In this document: in pieces, positions 23,860 through 34,259 of the stretch
Position numbering within the stretch: the stretch's first letter is position 1
How the letters are laid out: every line of letters starts with the position of its first letter
Origin: Symbiodinium natans
Taxonomy: Eukaryota; Sar; Dinophyceae; Suessiales; Symbiodiniaceae
Length of the DNA stretch: 64,000 nucleotides
Direction: 5' to 3'
NCBI GenBank assembly: GCA_905221605.1
Contig: CAJNDS010000015.1
Location: forward strand, 146,001 to 210,000
Made by a program: the position numbers and the translations under genes
Notes under the pieces: generated by a model
The model's database searches: none
The model's input: the letters and a program-made list of their open reading frames with translations, nothing else
Told to the model about the DNA's origin: nothing

Positions 23860-24289
23860 GTGCGTGGAAGCTTCATTGTCAATAGTGAATACGTATACAT
23901 ACACATATACATATATATATATATACAATTATATATATATATATATGGTGTCTCTGTGTGTGTGTGTGCGCGATTGTCTTCAACATCTGCTGGATGCGCG
24001 AGTCCACTTCCCAGCCCCGGAGATCCAGCGATGTTTTTCTTTCCATTTCCCGGAGACTGCTAGAAGGGACACTTAATCTTATTCCCCTATATAATCCTAT
24101 ATATACCTTATAGAATCCCTGGATAACCCGATACATACTCGTACCGTGTATAATCCTTATATAATCCTTGTAGAATCCCTCGATAACCCCTAAACATACC
24201 TTATATAATCCTCATATAATCCTTTATATAATCCTTATATGATCCTTATATAATCCTCATAAAATCCTAATATCGTGGTGTTGCCGCAG

Positions 24290-24340
24290 GACTCTCCGCC
24301 TCGCCGACCCGAGGCACCGGAAGCACCCCGCGAAGCTGAG
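24290..24340 (+). CDS. Pro/Glu/Arg-rich phase-0 exon
   Basis: After TGCCGCAG the frame reads DSPPRRPEAPEAPREAE, then GCCGAC, read here as a GC donor. The charge-rich, Pro-rich linker resembles the next exons. A TTTAGGG array begins 12 bases downstream. Confidence 0.5.
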
Positions 24341-24352
24341 GCCGACCGTTTG

Positions 24353-24499
24353 GGTTTAGGGTTTAGGGTTTAGGGTTTAGGGTTTAGGGTTTAGGGTTTA
24401 GGGTTTAGGGTTTAGGGTTTAGGGTTTAGGGTTTAGGGTTTAGGGTTTAGGGTTTAGGGCAGCAAGGAGTCCAGTTGCAAAAGGGTTTAGGGTTTAGGG
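24353..24499. repeat. interstitial TTTAGGG array
   Basis: About 15 near-perfect TTTAGGG units (24353-24459), then a short second tract at 24483-24499. It lies in the intron following the 24290-24340 exon. Confidence 0.95.
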
Positions 24500-24654
24500 G
24501 ATAAACGAAACAACAACCTCAACCAGCATGATTCCCCGAACTGACACATCGAAATGAGGGCAGCTGCAGACCGTACCCCAACGAAGCAGCATCTTCGGCC
24601 AGAGCCATTGCGGTAATCGTGGTGATCTCCCCTGGGTGGCAAAGTATTCCCGAG

Positions 24655-24720
24655 GCTTCTCCTTTGCAGCGGGAGCAGCCAGAACCCTCGAGGGAAAGGC
24701 AGAGCCCTTCTCCGCAGCCT
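24655..24720 (+). CDS. Glu/Pro/Gln/Ser-rich phase-0 exon
   Basis: Sixty-six nt (22 codons) between CCCGAG and GTGCAG read ASPLQREQPEPSRERQSPS and continue. Both borders are phase 0. The SPLxREQ start is shared with the following exon (SPLREQDPWKEW), which suggests tandem exon duplication. Confidence 0.55.
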
Positions 24721-24807
24721 GTGCAGCTAGTGGAGGAGGAAGTCACGTGGCAAAAAAAGTCCACAAGTTTGACGCGAGGATCCTGAAGTCGTGCTGGGTG
24801 AGCTGAG

Positions 24808-24888
24808 GTTTCCTCTTCTCCGCTGCGGGAGCAGGATCCCTGGAAGGAGTGGCACAGCTTAGCGTCACGGCCGCGGGAGCCTGCGCAG
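24808..24888 (+). CDS. DPWKEW repeat exon 1
   Basis: An 81-nt phase-0 exon reads SPLREQDPWKEWHSLASRP and ends REPAQ, followed by GCCCGT (GC donor). It is a diverged duplicate of the exon at 24960-25037: both have R-E-x-x-D-P-W-K-(E/D)-W near the middle and (R/K)-E-P-A-(Q/E) at the end. No domain family is recognised. The motif is likely a short linear repeat in a disordered region. Confidence 0.65.
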
Positions 24889-24959
24889 GCCCGTCGTACA
24901 TCCTTCCCGCCATACATTTCTCAGTGATCCAAGGCATCTAGGGGTGGTATAGTGGGGAG

Positions 24960-25037
24960 GTGCCGCCGCGACGAGAGCCACCGGACCCTTGGAAGGACTG
25001 GCGGAGCTCCGTTCCACCATCGAAGGAGCCTGCAGAG
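24960..25037 (+). CDS. DPWKDW repeat exon 2
   Basis: A 78-nt phase-0 exon between GGGGAG and GTGAGC reads VPPRREPPDPWKDWRSS and ends SKEPAE. It is the second copy of the 24808-24888 exon. A GT donor here and a GC donor in copy 1 show that donor type has changed since duplication. Confidence 0.7.
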
Positions 25038-25261
25038 GTGAGCGTGAGTACAACCGTGAACAGACCCCGGCCTTGTGCATGCCACGATGCGCCGTGTGCC
25101 CAGGAGGACAGCTCGCACGTCGTTAGCCGGGGCCAGCAGGTGGTGGCAAATCCACAGGTGAGACGCAGAGAGAAGCAAAACCTTCTTGCCTCCCGATATC
25201 CATCTAAGATTGTTTAAGCTTGGACTTTAGAGGGCGCTTGTAGATATGTATAGACATCCAG

Positions 25262-25330
25262 GAGACTCCAAGCGATGATGCGCCTGAGCAGGTCGGCAAA
25301 GAGGAGGCCCCATCGGATACCCACTCGCAA
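25262..25330 (+). CDS. acidic phase-0 exon
   Basis: A 69-nt exon after CATCCAG reads ETPSDDAPEQVGKEEAPSD and ends THSQ, with a GC donor. The acidic, Pro/Ser-rich linker continues the series of symmetric exons. Confidence 0.55.
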
Positions 25331-25534
25331 GCTCTTTGCATGTGAGTTCTCCCGATGTGAATCCTTGCGAATGGAGGGGGGGCTTCGATGGTCGCAACTC
25401 ATACGTCAATTACTATCTCTGGTCAGTTGGAGTTTCTGGGATCCTTAACGTACTGCTAGAGGTCCTTTCAGCTCGTCATGGCATATGTGCGCTCTCCCTG
25501 ACAGGGCGACATGGGTGATGCTGTCCCTTGTCAG

Positions 25535-25612
25535 CCTGTCCTCGAAGATGCCTGGAGAGAGCAAGAGGCACGAACGGAGGCCCGAAGCTTCCCGCCTGAG
25601 TTCGACTTTGGG
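25535..25612 (+). CDS. charged phase-0 exon with Trp
   Basis: A 78-nt exon after TTGTCAG reads PVLEDAWREQEARTEARS and ends PPEFDFG, followed by GTGAAT. The WREQEAR core echoes the REQDPWK repeat. An alternative frame starting ATG at 25548 is also open, but it does not resemble its neighbours. Confidence 0.55.
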
Positions 25613-27314
25613 GTGAATGAACTGGGGTCCAGGGCTTAAAGTTTAGGGCTTAGGGTTTAGGGTGAGTTTGACTGGGTTACGTCAGCAAATCTGTCCTTCA
25701 AGCGGATGACTGCCACAAACCTGGTAGACACAAACCTGTTCAGTGGCACTTATCCAGAATCAAAGTGTCCTGCGTGGAGGCCCCTGCTGAACCGGCGCGT
25801 GCGCGGCTGCTTGGGCGGGAAAGTGGTGATGTTTTGTGTGGTCATCTCAATTCCTTATAGTTGCGTTCTCTTACTGGGTATCCCACGCCCTGTTAACGTA
25901 CACCTGCCCTGAACATAGGTGGCCGTATTTTGACCGAACCAAACAGGGAGCATGATTGAGCGAACTGGCCGTATGGTCTGGATATGTCTGGATTGATCAT
26001 GTGAAGGTTGCAGGCATTGCTTTGGTCTTTGAAGCCCATATGAGTACAAAGTCTGATCTGGCTCAAAGATCCACTCAGCTCAAGGATCTGGGGTGTTGAA
26101 GGGGCGTTCCACGGCGACCCGAGCAGTTGTGCGCGCCGCTGGTAATTGCTACCCCCATTATACCTATAACCCAATTAAAAGCGTGTTAGGGCACTTAAGG
26201 GGCTTATGATTGGGTTATAGGTGCAGTTAGAACTGGGCTATAAGTACCATGAACCTCCAAGTACCAGCATCATTCAGCTGCAGAGCGGCAGACACAGCCA
26301 TGCATCGTCGTTTTGTCAAGTGGTGCCTACCTCTAGCCGACTCGAGCCGGCTTCTGAAGTGGCTTCTAGCTTCGTCTCAGGCGTCTGCCGCGTGACATCA
26401 CGTCCAAAGTCTTTGTCACAGGCCAAGGGCTGCAGGTTCTGCTGGCTGCAACTGTAGTTTCATGGCGTGGGGGACCGGGAAGGCTGGTGGCCTCGGTCAG
26501 AAGTGTCGGGGTTTCAGGTAAGGCTGTAAAAAAGTGGCTCTTGTCCAGTTGGATGTTGAGCTTTGCCGAACTTCGTCCTGCCCATAGCTTAGCTCAGCTC
26601 CCTCGTTATCCGATCGTGGATAGAGGGCCTCGAATCTCGGACATGGGTACGATGGAACACACATCGACTATCGATTGGTCATGGATGCAGTGTGCGCAGC
26701 TTGCGCGCATAGAGCACTCACAGGATTCTCACAAAGCTCCGCAAATAGCGATGCAGTCCGCAACCCCTTCGTGACTGAAATCAGACGTGTGGCAACGATC
26801 GGTGGCGCCGACGTGCCCGACGCGAGACAACGGCTCTGTAGACATCGATGCGAGCGGCAGTTGCGCAGCGCGCCTTCGTCTCATATCGGAGCTTAAAAAT
26901 GAAAACAAGAGTTCGCACGTCGGGGCAAGAGCAGGCCTTAGCGGCGAAACTGCGCCAGAGACTTTGGGCGAGTACTGCCAAGGCCGGGCTGCGGTTGGGG
27001 GTGTCAGTGTCAGGGGTTCAGCGCTTGGCTTCTTAGTTGGGCCAGTGGCTAAAAGAAGTGCCTTGGTCTGGACTCTTTTACTTCAAGCATGAGGCCCCCT
27101 GCTCGTCCCACTTGCTCAGGGGTTGGCGAAGTCCGGTACGTCTCAATCTTCATGGATTCGGAGCCACAGCCGCATCGAAGGAACATTCTGTAGCCAGAAG
27201 TGAAACATCTCGTAGTCTGGGGCGCGCTTCTGGCATCTCGGCAAGTCTCAACAGCTGTCACAAAATGTCACAAACCATTTTGCGCTCTCCATCCTTTGCT
27301 TCTGGACTTGTAAG
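25613..27314. other. intron-like stretch, no firm exon
   Basis: Short degenerate telomeric tract at 25628-25665. A palindromic element of family D lies at about 26148-26265. No clear RRM or repeat exon was recognised here, although the upstream half of the RRM ending at 27315-27367 must lie here if that module is complete. Confidence 0.4.
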
Positions 27315-27367
27315 GACAGCAGTGACCCCAACGGCACTGCAAAAGTGGACTTTGACAGCGAGGCGAG
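27315..27367 (+). CDS. RRM beta-3/helix-2 exon (module 0)
   Basis: After TTGTAAG the frame reads DSSDPNGTAKVDFDSEA. GTAKVDF sits where RNP1 should be, and closely matches GTAKVEFDSPQLAQ of module 3 (32154-32238). RRMs are roughly 80-90-residue beta-alpha-beta-beta-alpha-beta folds that bind single-stranded RNA or proteins. The other exons of this module were not found with confidence; HFDGQL near 27466 could be its beta 4. Confidence 0.5.
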
Positions 27368-27876
27368 GGGAACCTTATGTTCATGTCTGTATTTAGCGTC
27401 TCCAGCACGAGTCGGCTGGGCTAGCTGCTTGAGCATGCTGGAGCTGCTTGTTCATGTACATTTGCATTTCGACGGACAGCTAGTTCATTACCGTTGCTTT
27501 TCAGCCACTTGCTGCCGACTTTTCTAGTTTCCTACATTGTCTCATGGGCCTGGGAAGCCCCCATGATTTTTCGAGGAGACCGCAAAGCGGGCGATCCGCG
27601 AATTGAGCGGGACCTTGCTTGATGGCAGCATCATTACACTGCAAAGCTTGGCGGATGTCCCTGCCTATTTGTGGCCACGTGACTGCAGTTAAATGATCAT
27701 GTATCCATATTTTGGAAGCTGTGCCTAGGTCCTCGAAGTTTCTTGACTTGACCCAAGTTATTGCCATTGCACCCTCACGAACCTTGAAGCCTTGAAGAGA
27801 CTGGGGAGTGCCATCAGCCCCTGCCGCCGTAATGTGTTGCAACTATTTTCGCTGTGAAGTCGCCAAGGCAGCGAAG

Positions 27877-29330
27877 GGACAACGATGGCTGTGCCGTCTT
27901 CGTCTCCAACCTGGGCACGGAGGAAGCTTGGCCTGAAAATCTCGGATCCTTCCGATTGGAGACACGCGATGTCGCTCCAGCAGTGCACGAAAATTCTTTT
28001 TGACATGGGGGCGACATCAACTTGGGACCACGTGGGAGCAAAACTGCTTACAGACGTTTAGCATCGTATCCTCAGCAGGCCCTCTGGTTCTCCCCTTGCA
28101 CCTCCTCCGACAGTTCTGAGTGCGACGGAGAACAGAGCCAGGTGGGGCGCTTTGAGCTCAAGGCCTTTGCTGCAGAAGCAGGTGTCCCGTCTGAGAGTCT
28201 GAGACTGGAAGAGGATGTGAAACCTTTAGTGTTGGGTAAAGGCTGGCAGAGACACAACTCATCTTGGGTGTGACGAGCTGTGTGGCCGTCATGTGGTAAG
28301 AAAACTGGGAGCGTTTAACGTTGAAACACTGGCTGTGCTTCAAGTCTGTGTAGAGAGCGACTCTGAGCGCCCTCTCAAGACTGTAGCTGTACATGAAGCT
28401 GTTTCTGAAAGTCAGCATCTCCAGCTGCCGCTTAAGTAGCCCGCACCCTTGGAAGCCACCACTATGCGCTGACGCCGGAGTCGCATTGTCGACTCTGCAC
28501 TAAGGGGATGTGGGCTTCGTGCGCATCTTCACAGACCGGCAGAGACTTGCCCGCAAGAGGCATGTCGGGAGTGCCAGACCCTAAAGTCCCTGCAGTGCGG
28601 TTGTGAGGCTGCTAGGCAGGTGGCAAAAAACCCTCAAGTCACATTCTGTGCGTCTCGAGTTTGACTCGGGGCATTTGTGGGGGGCAGGTGTCCACAGTTT
28701 CTTTGCGAATCCCAGTGAATCTTATCATTCTAGCTCATCTAGCCAGAATCTAGCCCTGTACTTATCTGAATTCTTGAACAGCTCCAATCATTGCCTAAAA
28801 CTTGATCGTCAGCCTCGCCATGAATAGGTGTCTTGGACGGTGGGCTCTTCAAAAGTGGGATTGTTCCGTGATGGTTTGGTTGGTGGCCATGGAACTCTTA
28901 GATTCCACCCTACCACCCTGTGGAAGTGAGGGCTGCCACTCAGGACGGGTCTCTCACGCGGCTGTGGCAAGGCCCAGAAAACCTGGCATCATCCATGTCA
29001 GATTTCGGTTGAACATTCTTGGCATCAGCCAAAAGCCTGCAGCAAAGACGCGGGAGGTGGAGTTTGCTTCCTTGGAGCAAGCCCAGCAGGCAGTGCAGCT
29101 CTTGAATGGCAAGGTGGGCGCTGGATCGTGTTCGCTCGTGCCAGTAGCAGTTCTTAGTAGTCCATTGTGCAGCATCTCGGGCCTCAGGGTGGATTGCGAG
29201 CTGCGAAGCATCTGGTAACAAGCCCTTTGTCTTATCCTGGCACCTTGCGCCTGGCCGGCAGGTCCTGGCAGGTCGCGCCGTCACAGTGGAGCCCATGGCC
29301 TCAGAGGCGCCTCTCCCAGAAAACGTCAAC
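27877..29330 (+). CDS. RRM module 1
   Basis: Pieces in order: 27877-27925, DNDGCAVFVSNLGTEE (RNP2 is VFVSNL); 28157-28181, LKAFAAEAG (helix 1); about 28995-29113, ILGISQKPAAKTREVEFAS then LEQAQQAVQLLNGK (beta 2 to helix 2), followed by GTGGGC; 29262-29325, VLAGRAVTVEPMASEAP (beta 4 and linker). The joined order is that of a full RRM. RNP1 is reduced to TREVEF, with the usual Gly and both aromatic residues missing. The donor after GTEE is GC. Gaps between pieces are introns whose branch points are not visible. Confidence 0.65.
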
Positions 29331-29610
29331 TTCGTGTCCATCTGTGTCCATCCGTGTCGATCTGTGTCCTCTGTCATCCTATGTCGCACTTACCTCCACC
29401 CCTTTGCAGGGTGCGCAGCGGCGTCCGCCAGCGGTCACTTGTGCTGAAAAGATTGAATGTTCTCTCCTGGCTCTCGGTGGATCTCAATGCGGGCCTCAAG
29501 GCAGTGGTTTCCCAGAGCGTGACCCATTTTTTTTTGGGTTTCAGTTCATGCAATGTGGCCTTTGCCTTTGAAATCTTGTACAGCGCATCTGGAAGGGGCT
29601 CTCTTCCCAG

Positions 29611-30990
29611 GTCTTGAACTCCCACCGCACTGCATTCGTGGGTGGCCTCTCCACTGACATGGACGAAGGCCAGGATTGAAAGGCTGTGAGCCTTGTGAAC
29701 CGCAGATTGCGAAATTCAAACAGCATCGAGCCGGTCCCGGTGTGTCTATGCCGCTTGCCGAGAGCCCCAGTCCTGCCACAAAGGTATGATGATTCTGATT
29801 AGGCCAAGTGGCGAGAATTAGGTACACTGCGCTTGTACGGCTCTCAATCTCAACTCAGCCAGGACCTATACCACCTTTGTGCGAAGCTGTGGAGTCACGT
29901 AGTCGCCCTGAGCAGAAGGGATGCTGCAACCTGGCTAGAACTCCCGCTGTTCTTTGGTTCAGATGCTGTACTACTTCACTTTCCTGGCTTCTTGGCCTGG
30001 ACATGGTGCCGATTTTGGTTACGATCTAGCCTTGTACGTCCCGACCCGTCCGAAACCCCAAACCCTCGAGGGTCTCGGGTCCCAACCCCCTCGGAAGGCG
30101 GCCTTCTGGACCTGGTCTCGGACATTGGCCCGGTGACCCGCGGTTTGCTCGGGGTTGAGGGCGGCTTTTGGGCTGAAGTGGTCAAGTTGCAGGCTTACAG
30201 GGTTCAGGGTTTGGGGGACTTCTGTTTTTTTTGTTGCGCAGAATGGGGCGGTATATACGGAGGCAGGAGATAAAGCAACAAACGCCCTCTCAGTGAGCCC
30301 CAAAAGCTGCTCTGTCAACAGAATCGCAGGTGACTTTTGCCCGGATTTTCCGAGATCGCCAGAGTGGCAACTCGAAGGGTTGTGGCAAGGTGGCAGCCTG
30401 GCGTCATGATACACTAGAGCGAATAAGTATATAGTGTAGTGTAGTCTAGTGTATAATGTTGTATTGTACAGTCTAGTATAGTGGTACAGTAGAGTAGAAT
30501 TAGTGTAGTAGAGTACAGAAAATCGTCGTAATAGTATGTCGCATTTAACAACATATAATGTAGCATTGTATATTCTCGGGGCAAAATGCGCGTGTTGCGT
30601 TGAGCATGCTGTGGTGGGTTTGAATCTTGCGGGTATGCCAGCAGATTCGGAGCCGTCCGTTTGGAGGTGTTCTTTGCTTTCGATGAGATGCTTACAGCTC
30701 CTGGGGCAACCCACCAGCATGATCATCACTGATGTGTTAAAGAGCCGAGCGGCTCCCTGTATGTAGGCCCCTAGGAAAGGGACCCTGATGCAGAGAGAGG
30801 GAGAGAGGCTGGGGCGCGCAGACTGCGCGGTGGCTCCAACCCTCAAGCCCCCAAGAAAGAAAGAACTTCATCCGATGAGGCTGCCCAACCCCTCTGGCTT
30901 CACCCTATGAAGTGGCGATGCCTTGACACCGAGGAGTTCGAGACAGAAGAGCTAATGTCCAAGGCAGTGAGTGAGTTGAATGGCAAGGAC
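29611..30990 (+). CDS. RRM module 2
   Basis: 29611-29670: VLNSHRTAFVGGLSTDMDE after TTCCCAG, with RNP2 AFVGGL. 29863-29898: DLYHLCAKLWSHV, fitting helix 1. 30934-30990: EFETEELMSKAVSELNGK, fitting the end of beta 3 and helix 2. The beta-2 exon was not found between 29.9 and 30.9 kb. 30410-30560 is a TAGTGTAGTA-type AT-rich repeat inside this module's intron. The RNP2 and helix-2 pieces are clear, and the rest is inferred. Confidence 0.55.
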
Positions 30991-31715
30991 GAAGCATGGG
31001 CTCATGGTCAGAGGTTTCCATTGAAATACCTCCAGGGAAAGGATTCGGTTTTGCGGCGTCACTTGGTTGGTGTTTTCGCGAGACATCTCAGGCTGTGACA
31101 GGCCTGGCCATTGAAGTGTGTGTTTTTTGAGTGCCGCCAGTGTCGTGACCGCCTTTGTGGCAGCTCTGCTGCTGTGTTGGGAAGCCACGGCATCGGCGAT
31201 AACAGTAGCGCAGCCTAAGTTAAGGCACAAAACCCCAACCGAAGGAGGTAAATGGTCGGAATATCACCGTGGAGCCGTTCAGCCAGGCACCTGCCCACAG
31301 CACGGGACACGCAGCTTGTCGTTTGCCGGATATCATCCTCGATCTTCTCTGCAGCTCACTCACCCCTTGGCAAGGCATCTAGTCCTTCCTTGCGTGCGCC
31401 AGGCGCATGAAGGCCGGCCACTGCGAGATGCTCCGCCGCCCGTGATCGATGGGCGGCAGGCACCTTGCCGGCATCGCAAAGAAAACTGGGCACACGATTC
31501 TTGCTATGAGCCAGTGCTGACTGAGTTTGTGCTGCGGCATTGGGAACAGGGCTCGACAATCGTGAGGCAAAGGCATGATAATATGGACAGCACGAGCACG
31601 AGCTTTTGGGTCACGTGCCCATAGGTACTTGTAGGTAGGTGCCTGATTGTGGTTGTGGTGTTGGTGGTGGTGGTGGCGGCAGCGGTGTTTTTGTGTGTGT
31701 GTGTGTGTGTGTGTG

Positions 31716-31763
<48 letters not shown>

Positions 31764-31789
31764 TGTGGCTTGCTTGCTGGGGGGCTACA
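30991..31789. other. intron-like, with long GT microsatellite
   Basis: 31680-31760 is a long TG dinucleotide tract. An open frame at 31118-31624 has no motif and an ORF-like shadow on the minus strand. No RRM piece was recognised here. Confidence 0.45.
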
Positions 31790-32372
31790 GAGCAGACTCC
31801 CCCTGCTTTTCAAGGTCTTCCTGTCCGGGCTTTCTGCAAGCCCAGAGCCCAGCTTTTCTGGTGCGACTTGAGGTGACTGCTGCTAACATCTGCTCTTCAA
31901 GGCACCGACTCGGATACGCTGCGGAAGTTCTGCGAGCTCACTGTGGGGCCCGTCACCAACGCGCGTGTGCCACTTGATCCGAGACTGGACAAGTTTGCAT
32001 GCTCCTGATACCATGGCAGTTTCTCCGCGTGTGCAAAGTCAGCCTCGGGCGGCCGACCCTACCTATCTTCCCGGTTGTGTAGAAGAGGCCTCTTGCAGGG
32101 GCTGCTCGGAGGAGATCCTCCACCCTGCTTGAGTAGCACACAAACCCCTGCAGGTTCACTCACCGTGACACTGGCGAGTCCAGGGGCACCGCGAAGGTGG
32201 AGTTCGACTCCCCGCAGCTGGCGCAGTCCGCCATCCAGGTGGGGACTGGGACACAAGGGCCACTAGGGTTGGGGTCTCTCCGTAATCGGGGCTCAACTCC
32301 GAAATTCCGAAAGTCCAAAGCCAGGCTCTGAATGGCCGCCTGCTGGACGGGAGCTATCTTTCAGCGCGGATG
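31790..32372 (+). CDS. RRM module 3
   Basis: Exons: 31790-31839, with RNP2 KVFLSGLSA; 31902-about 31961, STDSDTLRKFCELTVGPVTN then AR (helix 1, beta 2); 32154-32238, FTHRDTGESRGTAKVEFDS then PQLAQSAIQ (loop, beta 3, helix 2), followed by GT; 32325 onward, ALNGRLLDGSYLSAR (beta 4). Phases agree at all junctions when the first two introns start with GC. The result is one complete RRM. RNP1 is RGTAKVEF: the basic-Gly start and terminal aromatic are kept, but Thr and Lys replace the two RNA-stacking aromatics. Confidence 0.8.
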
Positions 32373-32847
32373 ATGGAGCTTCTCCGCTCAGACTGGAATT
32401 CCATAAGGCTTTGTACAGCCATCTGCAGTCAGCACCCCCCCCCCCCAGGCCATGGTGAAGAAGACTCATCAGGCCCGCATCATTGTCTTGCCACGCCCAA
32501 TGAATGGCTGTATCCTAGGCGCGATCGCCCGCTGAGACCACCTGCAGAAGGAAGCTGCCTGGTGCCGCAGAACCCGCAGAAATTGAAGTTGCAAGCATGA
32601 TGCGCAAACAGTTGTTAAACTGCTAGTGCATCGTCCATCTGATACGAAGTCGTTTCCCAGCTGATTCGCTTCATGGCGTTGGGACTGATAAGGCATGTAT
32701 CCCAAAGCGTCCATGTACCTACATACTAATATACTTGGGGCTCTAAAGCTACTCTATGGGAACCCTCTAGGGCCCAAGTATACACTATATAGGTACCTGG
32801 GCCCTTAGGGTATTTCCACGCTGTAGCCGTCAAGCCAAGCCTCAAAG

Positions 32848-34020
32848 GTTGTCGCATCTTCATTGCGAACCTTCCCGATGAGGCTGGGGCGACCAGATGC
32901 AGCAGTTGATGAACCTTGAACCCGAACGCAACGGTTTCGGGTTGAGGGGGCCTCCATTAGAGTACCTACTGCAAGACGTTTATCCTTAAGCGACTATCAG
33001 ACTATCTTGCCACATTATTATGGCATTCTAGTACCCTAGTAGATTCATGAATCCGTTCTTCCATTATTCCGTTTTTCCAATTTTTCCAGTATTCTGTGTT
33101 CCTATTATTGTTTTATTATTCTACTACTCGATTCGCAAAATTATTCGCACACCGTTACATGATTTGGAGGCACCCAGAAGGTAATAGTTGGGCTGCCTGT
33201 CGCACAAGGACACGGGGCAGCAGAGAGACCGAGCCAGAGCCACCTTCGATGTTCCTGCTGTCAGCCTGTTCAGCCTGTTGAGCACAACGACACGGCGATG
33301 AATGGAGTGACTTTGTCCACTTCTTGTCTACTCGCATACTTGCTCATCCTTGGAACAGGTCAGCGAGGGGCAGGTGCAAGACTTGCTGCAGCAGGCCGGT
33401 GAGGTCTTGTCCGTGCAGGCCGGAGCGCGTGTTGGGTCTATGTGCGTTTTCTCGCGTATCTCCACGGGGCTGCGAGGTCTTCAAGACGGGTGCGGGCAAC
33501 ACTGCCAGCCGCGCGGTGATGGCACCTGCACGTATTGCCTGGTAGTTTCGGGACATCTCGGGACAGACAAGCATTTCTGGGTTGGGGTGCTTGTTGATCC
33601 GGCTTGTATGCACCGGTCCTGGACATTGCTCACGAAGGTCGCACATCAGGTTTTGTCACCTCCTTAATCCTGCGACATGTCGCACCTTTTGTTGTGCTGT
33701 TCTTCTCCTTTCCTTGGCCCAAGTCCCAGAGACCTCCATGCCAGTACGTGCATGCTTACCACATGTGCCATTTGGGCAGTTGTTCTGAAACCATGTGCTC
33801 TTTTCAGTTTCTGCATCAAAAGCCAGCTCCAACAGAGTCTGCAGGCATCACCAGACCAAGCTCAGCGAGCTGTCAGCGTGCTGCCTTTGGGACGGCAGCG
33901 AAGTTGCGGCAGATCCACGCATCGGCCAATATATGCCCAGCTTAGGAACGAGACTTTCTACATTTCCAACCGCATCACTGTGCGCCTGGACGCCGAGCGG
34001 CCAAAGGCACAGACGGAAGC
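32848..34020 (+). CDS. RRM module 4
   Basis: 32848-32882: CRIFIANLPDE (RNP2 IFIANL), then a GC donor. 33359-33418: VSEGQVQDLLQQAGEVLSVQ (helix 1), then GC. 33477-33521: VFKTGAGNTASRAVM (beta 2 and loop). About 33988-34020: TVRLDAERPKAQT, a possible beta 3/helix 2. The first two join in phase. The third fits by position, but its loop is shorter than in the sister modules. The last has an uncertain acceptor. A beta-4 exon was not identified. Confidence 0.6.
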
Positions 34021-34259
34021 TTGGTGTAACAAAGCTACGATGCTGAACTGGACCTCTCGGCTGGGGATCCACCATTCAGCACGGCAAGAATGCACCGGCT
34101 CGTGACGTTGGCGGGAGGGTGGGTGGGGGGGGTTTGCAACTTCACGTGCGATGCAGGGTTCAGGGGGAGTGCCTCCTTGCTTCTCTTGCGTTCAGCCTGT
34201 GTTGTTTCCAAGCCAGATCATCTCGATAAGCTAGGGCAGATGAGACACAGACCCCTCAG

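Noticed and set aside
31118-31624. 168-codon + frame with a hydrophobic N-terminus resembling a signal peptide
   Set aside because: It starts inside an intron-like stretch between RRM modules, has no homologous motif, and its composition changes midway. Not enough to call a secreted protein.
33677-34105. 142-codon + frame across RRM module 4
   Set aside because: Only its last part (near RLDAERPKAQ) fits the module. The rest is Ser/Cys/Leu-rich and crosses likely intron sequence.
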